Shown one piece after another: positions 35,108 through 44,021 of a stretch of DNA of 64,000 nucleotides. The stretch is from contig NZ_WEGL01000005.1 in NCBI RefSeq assembly GCF_009604455.1, positions 558,001-622,000 on the forward strand. The letters run 5' to 3'. The number at the start of each line of letters is the position of its first letter. The first letter of the stretch is position 1. The notes beneath the pieces were generated by a model. The model ran no database searches and was not told the origin of the DNA. It worked only from the letters and a program-made list of their open reading frames with translations. The translations under genes and the position numbers were made by a program. Origin of the DNA: Streptomyces sp. RB17 (GTDB taxonomy: Bacteria; Actinomycetota; Actinomycetes; Streptomycetales; Streptomycetaceae).

Positions 35108-35986
35108 CTAGAGTTCGGTGATCGCGGTGCGGTAGAACTCGGCTGCGGTGACGCCGGCGGGGACGCCGAGTTCCGCGGCGACCGCGGTGATCGCTTTGTC
35201 GCCGACAGCGAGGTCGGCCTGCCCGTCGGTGGTGAAGTACGGGGCGATGAACGTCTCGTAGTGGGCTCGGGCCTCCTCCGCGGTCTGTCCGCCGAGGAAC
35301 GTCTGCATGTGCCGCACGGTGGTGTCGGGGTCGTCGTGGATCACCTGAAGGGCGCGCCGGTGCGCTCGTACGACGGCCTGGACCGCGGGGTCGTCGGGGG
35401 AGATGTAGGTGGGGTCGACGGCCACGCCCACGGTGGGGATCTGGAAGTGGTCGCCGACCCAGGCCAGCACCTGCCAGCCGTGCTCGGCGGCCACCGCCTC
35501 CGGTGCCATGGTGCTGCCGACGTAGGCGGCGTCGATGCTTCCGTCGTTGAGCCGGCGCAGGTCCATGCCGTAGTCGCCGGGCGAGCGGACGATGGTGTGG
35601 AGGTCGCGGTCGGGGTCGAGGCCGGCTTTTCGCAGCACGATCCGGGCGAATGCGCCCGGCGGGGTGTGCGGGGCGTGGACCGCCAGCCGTCGGCCGGCGA
35701 GGTCGGCCAGGGAGGTCAGGCCGGGGCGGGCGAGGAACCAGAACAGCGGGCGTTGGGTGTTGACACTGAGCGCGACCCACGGCGTGCCGTCGGTCAGCCG
35801 CGACAGCAGCGCCCGGCCGAGCCCGATGGTGGCGCAGTGGCGCAGCCGTTCCACGTCCCAGGTGCAGCCGTCGCGCAGCGCGACGTGGACGCCCTCATCG
35901 GCGTAGTAGTCCTGCTGGTCGGCGATGTAGGCGGCCAGCTCCTCGTGCAGGCCTCGTCCGACGTAGGCCAGGTCGATCGTGTGCAT
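35108..35986 (-). CDS. NMT1/THI5-like substrate-binding protein without signal peptide
   Basis: A 292-residue type 2 periplasmic-binding-fold protein: LAYVGRGLHEELAAYIADQQ, a first ligand lobe, then LAGRRLAVHAPHTPPGAFAR, GSIDAAYVGSTMAPEAVAA, and a C-terminal helical part. It resembles ABC uptake binding proteins for sulfonates, thiamine precursors or aromatic acids, but lacks a signal peptide or lipobox and no permease or ATPase gene is nearby. Some such proteins are cytoplasmic enzymes (THI5/decarboxylase-like) or sensors. It is the third gene after TetR and an SDR, 59 bp from the latter. Confidence 0.75.
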   Translation of the reverse strand: MHTIDLAYVGRGLHEELAAYIADQQDYYADEGVHVALRDGCTWDVERLRHCATIGLGRALLSRLTDGTPWVALSVNTQRPLFWFLARPGLTSLADLAGRRLAVHAPHTPPGAFARIVLRKAGLDPDRDLHTIVRSPGDYGMDLRRLNDGSIDAAYVGSTMAPEAVAAEHGWQVLAWVGDHFQIPTVGVAVDPTYISPDDPAVQAVVRAHRRALQVIHDDPDTTVRHMQTFLGGQTAEEARAHYETFIAPYFTTDGQADLAVGDKAITAVAAELGVPAGVTAAEFYRTAITEL

Positions 35987-36045
35987 GAACGTCTTTCCTT
36001 GATCGTTTAAGGGTGTGGCCCCCGTGTGCGGAGGTCGGCGGGGCG

Positions 36046-36801
36046 TCAGTACATGGCCATCCCGCCGTTGACCGCGGCCGTGGTACCGGTCATGAAGGAG
36101 TTGTCCTCGGCGGCGTAGAAGGCCACCGCTTGCGCGACGTCGGCCGGGTGGGCCAGGCGGCCCAAGGGGGTGGCGGCCACCTGCCGCTGCCTCGTCGCGT
36201 CGTCGAGCACGGCATCGGCGGTGCGGGACTCCACCGGGCCGGGCGAGACGACGTTGACCGTGATGCCCTGCGGGCCGAGTTCCTGGGCGAGGTACCGGGC
36301 GAACTGCTCGAGTGCGGCCTTGGAGACGCCCAGCGCGATCATGCCCGCCCGGGGTAGCCGGCTGAGGCCGGTGCCGATGTAGATGAGGCGTCCCCAGCCT
36401 CGCTCGGTCATGGTGGGAAGTACCGCCTTGGTGACCGCGAACGCCGCGTGCATCTCGGCGTCGATCTTGCCGCCCAGCTCTTCCCACGTCATGTCCTGGA
36501 ACGGCTTGACCGCATAGGGGATGAGCGCGTTGTGCACGAGCACGTCGATGCCGCCCCAGGCCTCCCGGACCTGCCCGGCCATGCGCTCGACGGCGGCCTC
36601 CTCGCGCACGTCGGCCTGCACGGCCATGGCCTGGCCGCCTGCGTCCTCGATGTCGGCCACGACCTGCTCGGCCGCCTTGGTGTTGTGGAGGTAGTTGACC
36701 ACCACGCGCATTCCTCGCGCGGCCAGAACGCCCGCCGTGGCCGCTCCGATTCCGCTGCTGGCCCCGGTCACCAATGCCACCCTGCCGGTCGTCCCGGTCA
36801 T
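36046..36801 (-). CDS. SDR-family protein lacking the catalytic Tyr
   Basis: A 251-residue short-chain dehydrogenase fold. The cofactor loop VALVTGASSGIGAATAGVLA and the HNALIPYA segment (normally NNAG) are present. At the active site the YxxxK motif reads LGVSK (in GMIALGVSKAALEQFARYLA), so the catalytic Tyr is Leu, and the expected Ser is Thr in YIGTGLS. The C-terminus has VNVVSPGPVESR and MTGTTAAVNGGMAMY as in FabG-like enzymes. It may be non-catalytic or use a shifted mechanism. Its ATG overlaps the TetR stop, so the two are coupled. Confidence 0.82.
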   Translation of the reverse strand: MTGTTGRVALVTGASSGIGAATAGVLAARGMRVVVNYLHNTKAAEQVVADIEDAGGQAMAVQADVREEAAVERMAGQVREAWGGIDVLVHNALIPYAVKPFQDMTWEELGGKIDAEMHAAFAVTKAVLPTMTERGWGRLIYIGTGLSRLPRAGMIALGVSKAALEQFARYLAQELGPQGITVNVVSPGPVESRTADAVLDDATRQRQVAATPLGRLAHPADVAQAVAFYAAEDNSFMTGTTAAVNGGMAMY

Positions 36802-37490
36802 GGGCCCACCTCCTGATCGTCGTCGCGGGCCGTCGGGATGACCGCCCGGGGTCGTTCGGCGTCGATGCCCTGGTCTGCCGGGCGGATCGCCCCGTAGAGC
36901 ACGGTGTCGACGGTGGCCCGCAGCAGATCGGCCGCGGTCCAGTCCAGTGCGTGCGGCAATCGCGAAGTGAGCAGACGCTCCAGCGCACCGCGGGTGATCT
37001 CACTCAGCAGCTCGGGCGGTGCCGGCAGAAAGCCCTGCCGGTGTCCCTCCCGGAACAGCTCGTCGAGCCGCCGGTAGACCACCGCGTCCGTGCGTTGTTC
37101 CACGTACTGGCGCAGCATCGCGTCGCCGCCCCGCCCGGTCGCGAGCTGAGCCGCGCCGATCCGCCCGAGCCCACTGCCCGCCGCGATCAGGAACCGCTGC
37201 ACCCGCACATCGAACGGCTGCCCTTCCGAGTCCTCGGCCGCCGCCACCAGGGTGCGCTCCACCGCGGCGAACTGCCGATCAAGCACCGCGGCCAGCAGGC
37301 TGCGCTTGTCCGGGAAATGACGGTAGATCGTCTTCTTGCTCATCCCGAGTTCACGAGCGAGATCGTCCATGCTCGCCCGCGCGAGGCCCGCCCCGAAGAA
37401 CAGCCGGCCGGCCGCCTCCACGATCACGTCCGCACGCTGCTCGTCTCTGGAGGAAACTTGAGAAACGGAATTAGTTTCCATGGTTCCCAT
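36798..37490 (-). CDS. TetR/AcrR family regulator
   Basis: A 230-residue regulator from ATG 37490, with GGAGG 6 nt upstream. The N-terminal HTH reads IVEAAGRLFFGAGLARASMD, DLARELGMSKKTIYRHFPDK. The ligand domain contains DAMLRQYVEQRTDAVVYRRL and a C-terminal TetR_C-like helix set. It heads the TetR/SDR/binding-protein operon by ATGA overlap and presumably represses it. Confidence 0.87.
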   Translation of the reverse strand: MGTMETNSVSQVSSRDEQRADVIVEAAGRLFFGAGLARASMDDLARELGMSKKTIYRHFPDKRSLLAAVLDRQFAAVERTLVAAAEDSEGQPFDVRVQRFLIAAGSGLGRIGAAQLATGRGGDAMLRQYVEQRTDAVVYRRLDELFREGHRQGFLPAPPELLSEITRGALERLLTSRLPHALDWTAADLLRATVDTVLYGAIRPADQGIDAERPRAVIPTARDDDQEVGP

Positions 37491-37568
37491 CGTTGTCCTC
37501 CGCCCCAGCGCTGTCAAGGCATGCCGTACGCACACAGTGCCTGCCGGCAAGGCCCGGCCGGGGGCGCG

Positions 37569-39746
37569 TCACCCGGCGGTGGCGAGCCCGATGAGCAGCA
37601 GGGCGATGTCGTCCGTCCGGGGCGCGGTCTGCCGTGCATGGTCGATCAGGGTCGTGGCGAGCCGGTCCATGGGCTGGGCCGAGGCCCGGGCCAGCTGGGT
37701 GGCGAGCCCGGACATGGCGTCGTCCAGGTCGACCCCGGGAGTCTCGACGAGGCCGTCGGTGTACAGGGCGAGGACGGTGCCGGGCGCAAGTGGGATCTCG
37801 GTGGGCGGATAGTCCGCGGCGGGGTCGATGCCGAGCAGCACGCCGGGTCGGAGCGGAAGGACCTCGGCGTGGCCGTCCGGGTGGCGCAGAACGGGCGGGG
37901 GATGGCCGGCGGTGGCGAGGACGGCTCGGTGGTGTGCGAGGTCGAGATGGGCGTACAGGCAGCTGACGAAGCGGCCCGGGTCCATGGCGACCAGCTGGCG
38001 GTTGGCCTGCGCGAGGGCCTGTGGGGGCGTGGCCCCCGAGGCGGCGTGGGAGCGGATGGCGGGGCGGACCCGGCCCATCAGCGCTGCGGCGGTGACGTTG
38101 TGGCCCTGGACGTCGCCGATGACCGCGGCAGCGGTGGTGTCGTCGACCCGGACCAGGTCGTAGAAGTCGCCGCCGATGTCCATGCCGCGGACGCTGGGCA
38201 GATAGCGGGCCGCCACATCCAGTCCAGGAAGGTCGGGCAGCGAGTCGGGGAGCAGGGCCGCCTGCAGGGTCTTCGCGAGTTGGTTGCTGGTGTCGTACAG
38301 GCGAGCCCGCTCCAGCGCCTGCGCGATCAGTCCCGCGAGCGCGATGAAGACGACCCGCTGCTGGTCGGGAAAGGGGTGGGGCCGGTCGAAGGCGAACACG
38401 CACGAGCCCACCGGGCGCCCGGAGGCGATCAGCGGCAGAAATGCCCAGGCATGCAGACCCTCCTGGTGCGGGGCGGCCGGGTAGGCCCGGGACAGTTCGT
38501 CGAAGGAGGCGAAGAAGCTGGGCACTCCGGTGGCGAGGACCCGGACCGCGGGTGCCGGGTGGGTCAGCGGCACGCCGTCGAAGTGTTCGAGCAGCGCGGG
38601 GTTGTAGCCGCTGCGGCCGATGACCCGCATTCTGCCGTCCTCGGCCGCGAGCAGGGCGACGGTCCGGGCTCCGAACGCCGGCAGCATCTCCTCGGTGACC
38701 AGATCGACCACGTCCGAGACGCCCACGGTTTCGGAGAGGGCGGCGGCCAGGTGCAGCACCCGGTAGACCTCACCCAGGCGGATCGGCTCGCCCCGGAACG
38801 TCTCCGTCCTGGTGGGCGCCGGCTGCGAGTCCCCGCCCGGACCGGTCGGCGATATGCGGACGCTCACCCCCGAGCCGTCGGGATAGAGCTCGAACGCGAG
38901 CCACTGGTCCGGTGGGTGCATGGCGGTGTAATAGCCGGGCTTCCGGCTGACCACGGTGGCACGGAAGTGGTCCTCGAAGGCCGGGTCGGTGCACCAGGGC
39001 AAGGACTGCCAGGGGCGCGTGCCGATCAGATCGTCGGGGCTGCTCGCGCCCAGCAGGGCGGCGGCGGTGGCGCTGACATAAGTGAACCTGCCCTCGAGGT
39101 CGAGGGAGCAACTGCCCCAGGGAAGCCGCTCGACGAGGTCGGCCGCGGCGAGCGCCTCGGCCGGCCCCCGCCGGCCGGCGGGCGGCTGCACCAGGGTGCG
39201 GGGTGTGGGTCCCGGGCCGACGGCGTGGCCGGTGCCGGCGGCGTCGCGCAGGAACCGTCCCAGGCGCCGACCGGCGGCACGAACCCGTTCAGGGCTCGGG
39301 CCGTCGGCACTGGTGGCGACGGCTCCGGGCCAGAACAGCAGCAGCGCGCCCCAGACCGTGGTACCGGTGAGGAGCGGTGCCGCGGCCACCGCATGCTGGT
39401 AGGGCAGGGCGATCGCCGTGCGGGGGTAGCGACGGGCGAGTTCCTCCGGGTCGCCGAGCCAGACGAGCCGCCGCTCGCGCACCGCATCGGTCACGGGAAA
39501 GCGGCTCGACAGCGGGACCCCGAACCAGGGCGCGAGATACTCCGCCGGCATGCCTGCGGTCACCTCCAGCCGCAGGGTCTGCCCGTCGGACGCCAGCAGG
39601 AAGACCGCTCCCGCGTGCACGCCCGTGTCGCGCACGGCGAGCTCCAGCAGCCGGTCCAGCTCGGCCCGGCGCAGTGACCCGGTGGTGGGTGAAGGGGGGC
39701 GGGGCCCGTGGGGCTGCGCCGCGCCGCCTTCCCGCATGGCGCACAT
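37569..39746 (-). CDS. GAF/PAS-domain PP2C-type (SpoIIE-like) phosphatase
   Basis: A 725-residue cytoplasmic signalling protein. Domain order: GAF (about 25-170), a PAS-like region (about 200-310; LDLEGRFTYVSATAAALLGA), GAF (about 330-480), then a SpoIIE/PP2C phosphatase (about 505-722) with metal-binding Asp residues in GMDIGGDFYDLVRVDD, AVIGDVQGHN and ALYTDGLVE, and the end motif RTDDIALLLI. Such enzymes dephosphorylate anti-anti-sigma factors (STAS) in Streptomyces stress and development pathways. No anti-sigma partner is adjacent. The start at 39746 is uncertain since no clear ribosome binding site is seen. Confidence 0.85.
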   Translation of the reverse strand: MCAMREGGAAQPHGPRPPSPTTGSLRRAELDRLLELAVRDTGVHAGAVFLLASDGQTLRLEVTAGMPAEYLAPWFGVPLSSRFPVTDAVRERRLVWLGDPEELARRYPRTAIALPYQHAVAAAPLLTGTTVWGALLLFWPGAVATSADGPSPERVRAAGRRLGRFLRDAAGTGHAVGPGPTPRTLVQPPAGRRGPAEALAAADLVERLPWGSCSLDLEGRFTYVSATAAALLGASSPDDLIGTRPWQSLPWCTDPAFEDHFRATVVSRKPGYYTAMHPPDQWLAFELYPDGSGVSVRISPTGPGGDSQPAPTRTETFRGEPIRLGEVYRVLHLAAALSETVGVSDVVDLVTEEMLPAFGARTVALLAAEDGRMRVIGRSGYNPALLEHFDGVPLTHPAPAVRVLATGVPSFFASFDELSRAYPAAPHQEGLHAWAFLPLIASGRPVGSCVFAFDRPHPFPDQQRVVFIALAGLIAQALERARLYDTSNQLAKTLQAALLPDSLPDLPGLDVAARYLPSVRGMDIGGDFYDLVRVDDTTAAAVIGDVQGHNVTAAALMGRVRPAIRSHAASGATPPQALAQANRQLVAMDPGRFVSCLYAHLDLAHHRAVLATAGHPPPVLRHPDGHAEVLPLRPGVLLGIDPAADYPPTEIPLAPGTVLALYTDGLVETPGVDLDDAMSGLATQLARASAQPMDRLATTLIDHARQTAPRTDDIALLLIGLATAG

Positions 39747-39847
39747 ATCAGTACCGTACGTCCGCACCCGCCGACCCCGCGCGGAGTCCGCCGCCGATTC
39801 CCGTCCCGGACGCTGTTCCCCACGACGGTCTGCTCGCCCCTTGTGTG

Positions 39848-41050
39848 TCAGCGTTCGAGGACGAGGGCGAGGCCCTGTCCCACGCCGATGCAGAGGGTGG
39901 CGACACCGGTGCCGGTGCCGCGGCGGGCGAGCTGGTGGGCGACGGTGCCGGCGAGGCGGGCGCCGGATGCGCCGAGGGGGTGGCCGAGCGCGATCGCGCC
40001 GCCCTGCGGGTTGAGGATCGCCGGGTCGAACTCGGGCCATTCGGCGAGGCAGCCGAGGACCTGGGCGGCGAAGGCCTCGTTCAGCTCCAGTACGTCGAGA
40101 TCGGCGAAGGTCCGGCCGGCCTTGGCCAGGGCCCGGTCGACGGCCTCGACGGGGGCGAGGCCGAAGTAGTCGGGGTCGATCGCGGAGACCCCGGTCGCGC
40201 AGACGCGGGCAAGCGGCTCGCGGCCGATGGCCTTCACACCCTCCTCGTCGGCCAGCAGCAGGGCGGCGGCGCCGTCGTTGAGGGGGGAGGCGTTGCCGGC
40301 GGTGACGGTGCCCTGCTCGGTACGGAAGGACGGCTTGAGCCTGGCCATCGCCGCGAGGGAGGCGTCTGGTCGTACGCACTCGTCGGCCGCGAACAGCTGG
40401 GGGTCACCCTTGCGCTGCGGGACGGGAACGGGCACCAACTCGGCGTCGAACAGGCCCTGTTCCTGGGCGGCTGCGGCCTTGTGGTGGCTGTGCAGGGCGA
40501 ACTCGTCCTGCTGCTCGCGGCCGATCTTGTGCTTCTCGGCGATCAGCTCGGCCGACTCCCCGAGAGGGATGGTCCATTGCGGGTTCATCGCCGGGTTCAC
40601 CATGCGCCAGCCCAGCGTGCTGGAGTACAGCTCGGCGTGGGCCGCCGGGAACGGTCTGTCGTTCTTGGGCAGGACGTAGGGGGCGCGGGTCATGGACTCC
40701 ACGCCGCCGGCGACGGCGATGGAGGCGTCGCCGACGGCGATGGCGCGGGCGGCCTGGATGACGGCTTCGAGGCCGGAGGCGCACAGCCGGTTGACCGTCG
40801 CCCCGGGCACGCTGGTGGGCAGGCCGGCGAGCAGGGCGGCCATGCGGGCCACGTTGCGGTTCTCCTCGCCGGCGCCGTTTGCGTTGCCGAGGTACACGTC
40901 CTCGATGCGCGCGGGGTCCAACTGGGGTATGCGGGCGAGGAGTTCACGGATGGCGTGGGCAGCCAGGTCGTCGGGGCGCACCGAGGCCAGGGCGCCGTTG
41001 TAGCGCCCGATCGGCGTGCGCACGGCGTCGACGATGTAGACGGGGTTCAC
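39848..41050 (-). CDS. pcaF: 3-oxoadipyl-CoA thiolase (acetyl-CoA acyltransferase)
   Basis: A 400-residue thiolase, the normal family length. The acylated Cys is in NRLCASGLEAV, the His pair region is GGAIALGHPLGASGAR, and the second Cys is in CIGVGQG; YIVDAVRTPIGRYNGAL is the standard start. It would cleave 3-oxoadipyl-CoA to succinyl-CoA and acetyl-CoA, the last step of the oxoadipate pathway. GTG 41050 overlaps the preceding CoA-transferase stop by 4 bp, so it is in the same operon. The oxoadipyl specificity is inferred from context. Confidence 0.88.
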   Translation of the reverse strand: MNPVYIVDAVRTPIGRYNGALASVRPDDLAAHAIRELLARIPQLDPARIEDVYLGNANGAGEENRNVARMAALLAGLPTSVPGATVNRLCASGLEAVIQAARAIAVGDASIAVAGGVESMTRAPYVLPKNDRPFPAAHAELYSSTLGWRMVNPAMNPQWTIPLGESAELIAEKHKIGREQQDEFALHSHHKAAAAQEQGLFDAELVPVPVPQRKGDPQLFAADECVRPDASLAAMARLKPSFRTEQGTVTAGNASPLNDGAAALLLADEEGVKAIGREPLARVCATGVSAIDPDYFGLAPVEAVDRALAKAGRTFADLDVLELNEAFAAQVLGCLAEWPEFDPAILNPQGGAIALGHPLGASGARLAGTVAHQLARRGTGTGVATLCIGVGQGLALVLER

Positions 41051-41691
41051 AGCAGGCCCTCCGTGACGGTCAGCTTGGCGTCGGTCTTGGCGATGATCTC
41101 CTCGACGTCGACGGCCGGTGCGCACTCGACCAGCACAAGCCCCCCGTCGGTCACGTCGAGGACACCGAGATCGGTGATGATCCGGTTCACGCAGTGCTTC
41201 CCGGTCAGCGGCAGCGTGCACTCGGTGCGGATCTTCGGCGAGCCGTCCTTGGCGGTGTGCGTCATGACGACGATGACCGTGCGGGCGCCGTGGACCAGGT
41301 CCATCGCACCGCCGATCCCCGTGATCATCTTTCCGGGGATCGCCCAGTTCGCCAGGTCCCCCTGCTCGGAGACCTGCATGGCACCCAGCACCGCGACGTC
41401 GATGTGCCCGCCGCGGATCATCGAGAAGGACAGTGCGGAGTCGAAGAAGGAGGCGCCGGGCAGGACCGTGACGGTCTCCTTGCCGGCGTTGATCAGGTCC
41501 GGGTCGACCGCGTCCTCACCCGGGTAGGGGCCGGTGCCCAGGATGCCGTTCTCCGACTCCAGAATCACCTCCACCCCTGGCGGCAGGTAGGTGGGGATCA
41601 GCGTGGGCAGGCCGATGCCGAGATTGACGTACTGGCCGTCGCGCAGCTCACGCGCGGAGCGGGCGGCCATCTCCTCACGAGTCCAGGCCAT
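41047..41691 (-). CDS. pcaJ: 3-oxoacid (3-oxoadipate) CoA-transferase subunit B
   Basis: A 214-residue beta subunit. The covalent-intermediate Glu lies in ESENGILGTGPYPG, with GGHIDVAVLGAMQVSEQGDL and the C-terminal VTDGGLVLVECAPAV typical of the family. It overlaps the alpha-subunit stop by one base, and overlaps thiolase downstream. Transfers CoA from succinyl-CoA to 3-oxoadipate. Confidence 0.88.
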   Translation of the reverse strand: MAWTREEMAARSARELRDGQYVNLGIGLPTLIPTYLPPGVEVILESENGILGTGPYPGEDAVDPDLINAGKETVTVLPGASFFDSALSFSMIRGGHIDVAVLGAMQVSEQGDLANWAIPGKMITGIGGAMDLVHGARTVIVVMTHTAKDGSPKIRTECTLPLTGKHCVNRIITDLGVLDVTDGGLVLVECAPAVDVEEIIAKTDAKLTVTEGLL

Positions 41692-42446
41692 CAGCTGCTC
41701 ACCGTCCGCCGCTCGATCTTCTTGTCCGCCGCCTGCTGCGGGGTGAGGGCCAGCACGCGCTGGACGAAGATGCCGGGCAGGTGCACCGCGTCCGGATCGA
41801 TCTCGCCGGGCTCGACCAGCTCCTCCACCTCCGCGATCGTGACCCTGCCGGCCATGGCCGCGAGGGGATTGAAGTTGCGGGCGGACTTGCTGAACACCAG
41901 GTTCCCGTGCCGGTCGCCCCGCGCCGCCCGCACCAGCGCGAAGTCGGTGCGGATGCCGCGCTCGAGCACGTACTCGGTGCCGTCGAAGACCCGCACCTCC
42001 TTGGCCGGCGAGGCCAGTGCGACCCCGCCGGAGCCGTCGTAGCGCCAGGGCAGCCCGCCCTCGGCGACCTGTGTGCCCACCCCCGCCGGGGTGTAGAAGG
42101 CGGGGATGCCCGCGCCGCCGGCGCGCAGCCGTTCGGCGAGCGTGCCCTGCGGGATCAGCTCCACCTCCAGCTCACCGGCCAGGTACTGCCGCGCGAACTC
42201 CTTGTTCGCCCCGACATACGATCCCGTCACCCGTCCGATCCGGCCCGCCGAGAGCAGTACCGCCAGGCCCGAATCCATTGCCCCGCAGTTGTTCGAGACG
42301 ACCGACAGCCCGCCGACGCCCCGCTCGAACAGGGCCTGGATCAGCGCGTTCGGCACACCACTCAATCCGAACCCGCCCACGGCCAACGACGCTCCATCCG
42401 GCACATCCGCCACGGCCTCCAGGGCCGTATTGACCAATTTCCCCAT
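41691..42446 (-). CDS. pcaI: 3-oxoacid (3-oxoadipate) CoA-transferase subunit A
   Basis: A 251-residue alpha subunit: SLAVGGFGLSGVPNALIQAL is the characteristic glycine-rich N-terminus, with VTGSYVGANKEFARQYLAGE, VELIPQGTLAERLRAGGAGI and TDFALVRAARGDRHGNLVFS following. Start ATG 42446 has GGAG 11 nt upstream; a longer version from 42488 is possible. First gene of the alpha/beta/thiolase operon. Works with the hydroxyquinol genes at 45-48 kb by context. Confidence 0.88.
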   Translation of the reverse strand: MGKLVNTALEAVADVPDGASLAVGGFGLSGVPNALIQALFERGVGGLSVVSNNCGAMDSGLAVLLSAGRIGRVTGSYVGANKEFARQYLAGELEVELIPQGTLAERLRAGGAGIPAFYTPAGVGTQVAEGGLPWRYDGSGGVALASPAKEVRVFDGTEYVLERGIRTDFALVRAARGDRHGNLVFSKSARNFNPLAAMAGRVTIAEVEELVEPGEIDPDAVHLPGIFVQRVLALTPQQAADKKIERRTVSS

Positions 42447-42669
42447 ATTTATCGGATCTCCAGATGCTCGCGTGAATTCTGTGTCCATCGCGGAGTGTTT
42501 TACGCCGCCGGCATGTCCGCCCGATGTGCATTCAGCCTGACGGGGCCGTCCGCTGAGACCTGGGCTCCACGGTCCGGTGTCACGGCGCGCTTGGCCATCC
42601 CGCAGATCGGCGATATTGGCTGCGATTCAAGGGGTGTGCTGTCGGCCGCTATCGCACGGATCGGCTATT

Positions 42670-43530
42670 TCACATTCCTGCGGGAACGAGATGCTGACGT
42701 GACAGGCGGGTGACCCCGTACGCCACCAGCGCGAGCCCGAACACCTGGAGGGTCAGCCACCAGCCACCGCGGAGTCTTTCCCCATAGAGGGTGACGCCGA
42801 GCGCCAGGCTCACCAGGGTGTCCCCGAGGGTCAGGGCCGGCTGGGAGGCGACCAGCGGTCCGGACTGCATGGCGTTCTCCAGCAGGAACAGGGCGCACAC
42901 GCCGAGGGCTGCGAACGCATAGGTCTGCCATGCGGTGAAGAAGGCGCCCATGCCCTGGCGGCCGAGGGCGGCGGTCGAGGACTTCATGAGCGCGGCAGTG
43001 AGGGAGTAGGAGACGGCAGCGGCCAGGCCCATGCACGCGGCGCGGGCCGGGCCGTTGGGCAGCCTGACCGCGACGCTGCACAGCACTGCCACGGCGAGCA
43101 GGCAGCAGGTCAGCACCGCTGTCCACCGGGCCGCAGGGATCCCGAGAGTGCCACCGGTCGGCGCGGCCGCGAACAACGCCAGGCACAGGCCGCCCCCGAT
43201 ACTGCCGACGGGCAGCCAGCCGGCCCGGGGCAACGGGTGCCCGAAGACGACGCTCGCGAGCAGCAGCACGAACGGCAGCTCCAGCATGAAGAGCGGCTGT
43301 ACGACCGCCAGGGCGCCGGTGGCCAGTGCGGCGCCCTGGAACATCGCCGACAGGGCGACCCCACCTATGCCGAGCAGCCAGACCGGTGTGCGCAGCAGGT
43401 CCCACATCAGGCCGATGCGCAGACCGCTGGACTGCGGGACGACGGTGGCGGCCCGGCGCTGCATCACGGTTCCCAGTGCGTTGGTTGCGGCTGCGAGCAG
43501 AGCGAAGATCGGCGACAGCACGGTCAGCAT
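42670..43530 (-). CDS. DMT superfamily (EamA-like) transporter
   Basis: A 286-residue membrane protein with nine or ten hydrophobic helices, for example SPIFALLAAATNALGTVMQR, TAVLTCCLLAVAVLCSVAVR and WWLTLQVFGLALVAYGV. ATG 43530 follows AGGAG by 6 nt. The drug/metabolite transporter fold exports small molecules. It lies between the CoA-transferase operon and the SsgA-like gene and is probably unrelated to degradation, although aromatic export is possible. Confidence 0.82.
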   Translation of the reverse strand: MLTVLSPIFALLAAATNALGTVMQRRAATVVPQSSGLRIGLMWDLLRTPVWLLGIGGVALSAMFQGAALATGALAVVQPLFMLELPFVLLLASVVFGHPLPRAGWLPVGSIGGGLCLALFAAAPTGGTLGIPAARWTAVLTCCLLAVAVLCSVAVRLPNGPARAACMGLAAAVSYSLTAALMKSSTAALGRQGMGAFFTAWQTYAFAALGVCALFLLENAMQSGPLVASQPALTLGDTLVSLALGVTLYGERLRGGWWLTLQVFGLALVAYGVTRLSRQHLVPAGM

Positions 43531-43588
43531 CGTGGTCTCCTGTCCACGAGATCGCATTGATCGATGATCGATCGATCGTGGGTGTGGG

Positions 43589-44014
43589 TCAGTGCTCTGC
43601 GAGAAGATGCATCAGTTGGGTGTCCAGGTCGACATGCACGTGCTCGGTGCCCGGTGACACCACCGCATCGGTGCGTTGCAGGAACTCCGTGACCACCGGC
43701 CAGGGGAACATGAGGTCGGCCCGTCCTGCGGGCGGCGTGAGGACGATCTGCACCATGTGCTGTCCGTCGTGCCGAGCAGGGCGCAGGCGCACGTCGCCGA
43801 TGCCGACTGGCTGGAGCAGTCCCGCTCTCAGGAGTTCACGGGCGAAGAACCACTCGACCGACCGGTCACCGCCGAGGCGGAAGGTCGCGCGGACCGCGTA
43901 GGGATCGTCGGGGCGATAGCCCAGTCGCGTGGACACGGGCACCACCGAGCCGTCCGGCATGACGAGGAGTGCACGTAGCTCGGCATTGACGGCACCGGTG
44001 CTGGGTCTCGGCAT
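43589..44014 (-). CDS. SsgA-like sporulation and cell-division protein
   Basis: A 141-residue SALP-family protein, unique to morphologically complex actinobacteria. LRALLVMPDGSVVPVSTRLG, YRPDDPYAVRATFRLGGDRS, VEWFFARELLRAGL and GIGDVRLRPA are the family core. These proteins steer septum site and wall remodelling in sporulating hyphae. ATG 44014 lies 5 nt after GAGGA. The sigma gene upstream ends 8 bp before this start, so co-transcription is likely. Confidence 0.9.
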   Translation of the reverse strand: MPRPSTGAVNAELRALLVMPDGSVVPVSTRLGYRPDDPYAVRATFRLGGDRSVEWFFARELLRAGLLQPVGIGDVRLRPARHDGQHMVQIVLTPPAGRADLMFPWPVVTEFLQRTDAVVSPGTEHVHVDLDTQLMHLLAEH

Positions 44015-44021
44015 CTCTTCC

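Noticed and set aside
37452..37479. GGAAACT...AGTTTCC inverted repeat at the TetR start
   Set aside because: It lies within the coding start and is short with a long spacer, so chance is a fair explanation.
36774..41527. Very long plus-strand frames across 36.8-41.5 kb
   Set aside because: They lie antisense to TetR, PP2C, thiolase and CoA-transferase genes that have full catalytic motifs.
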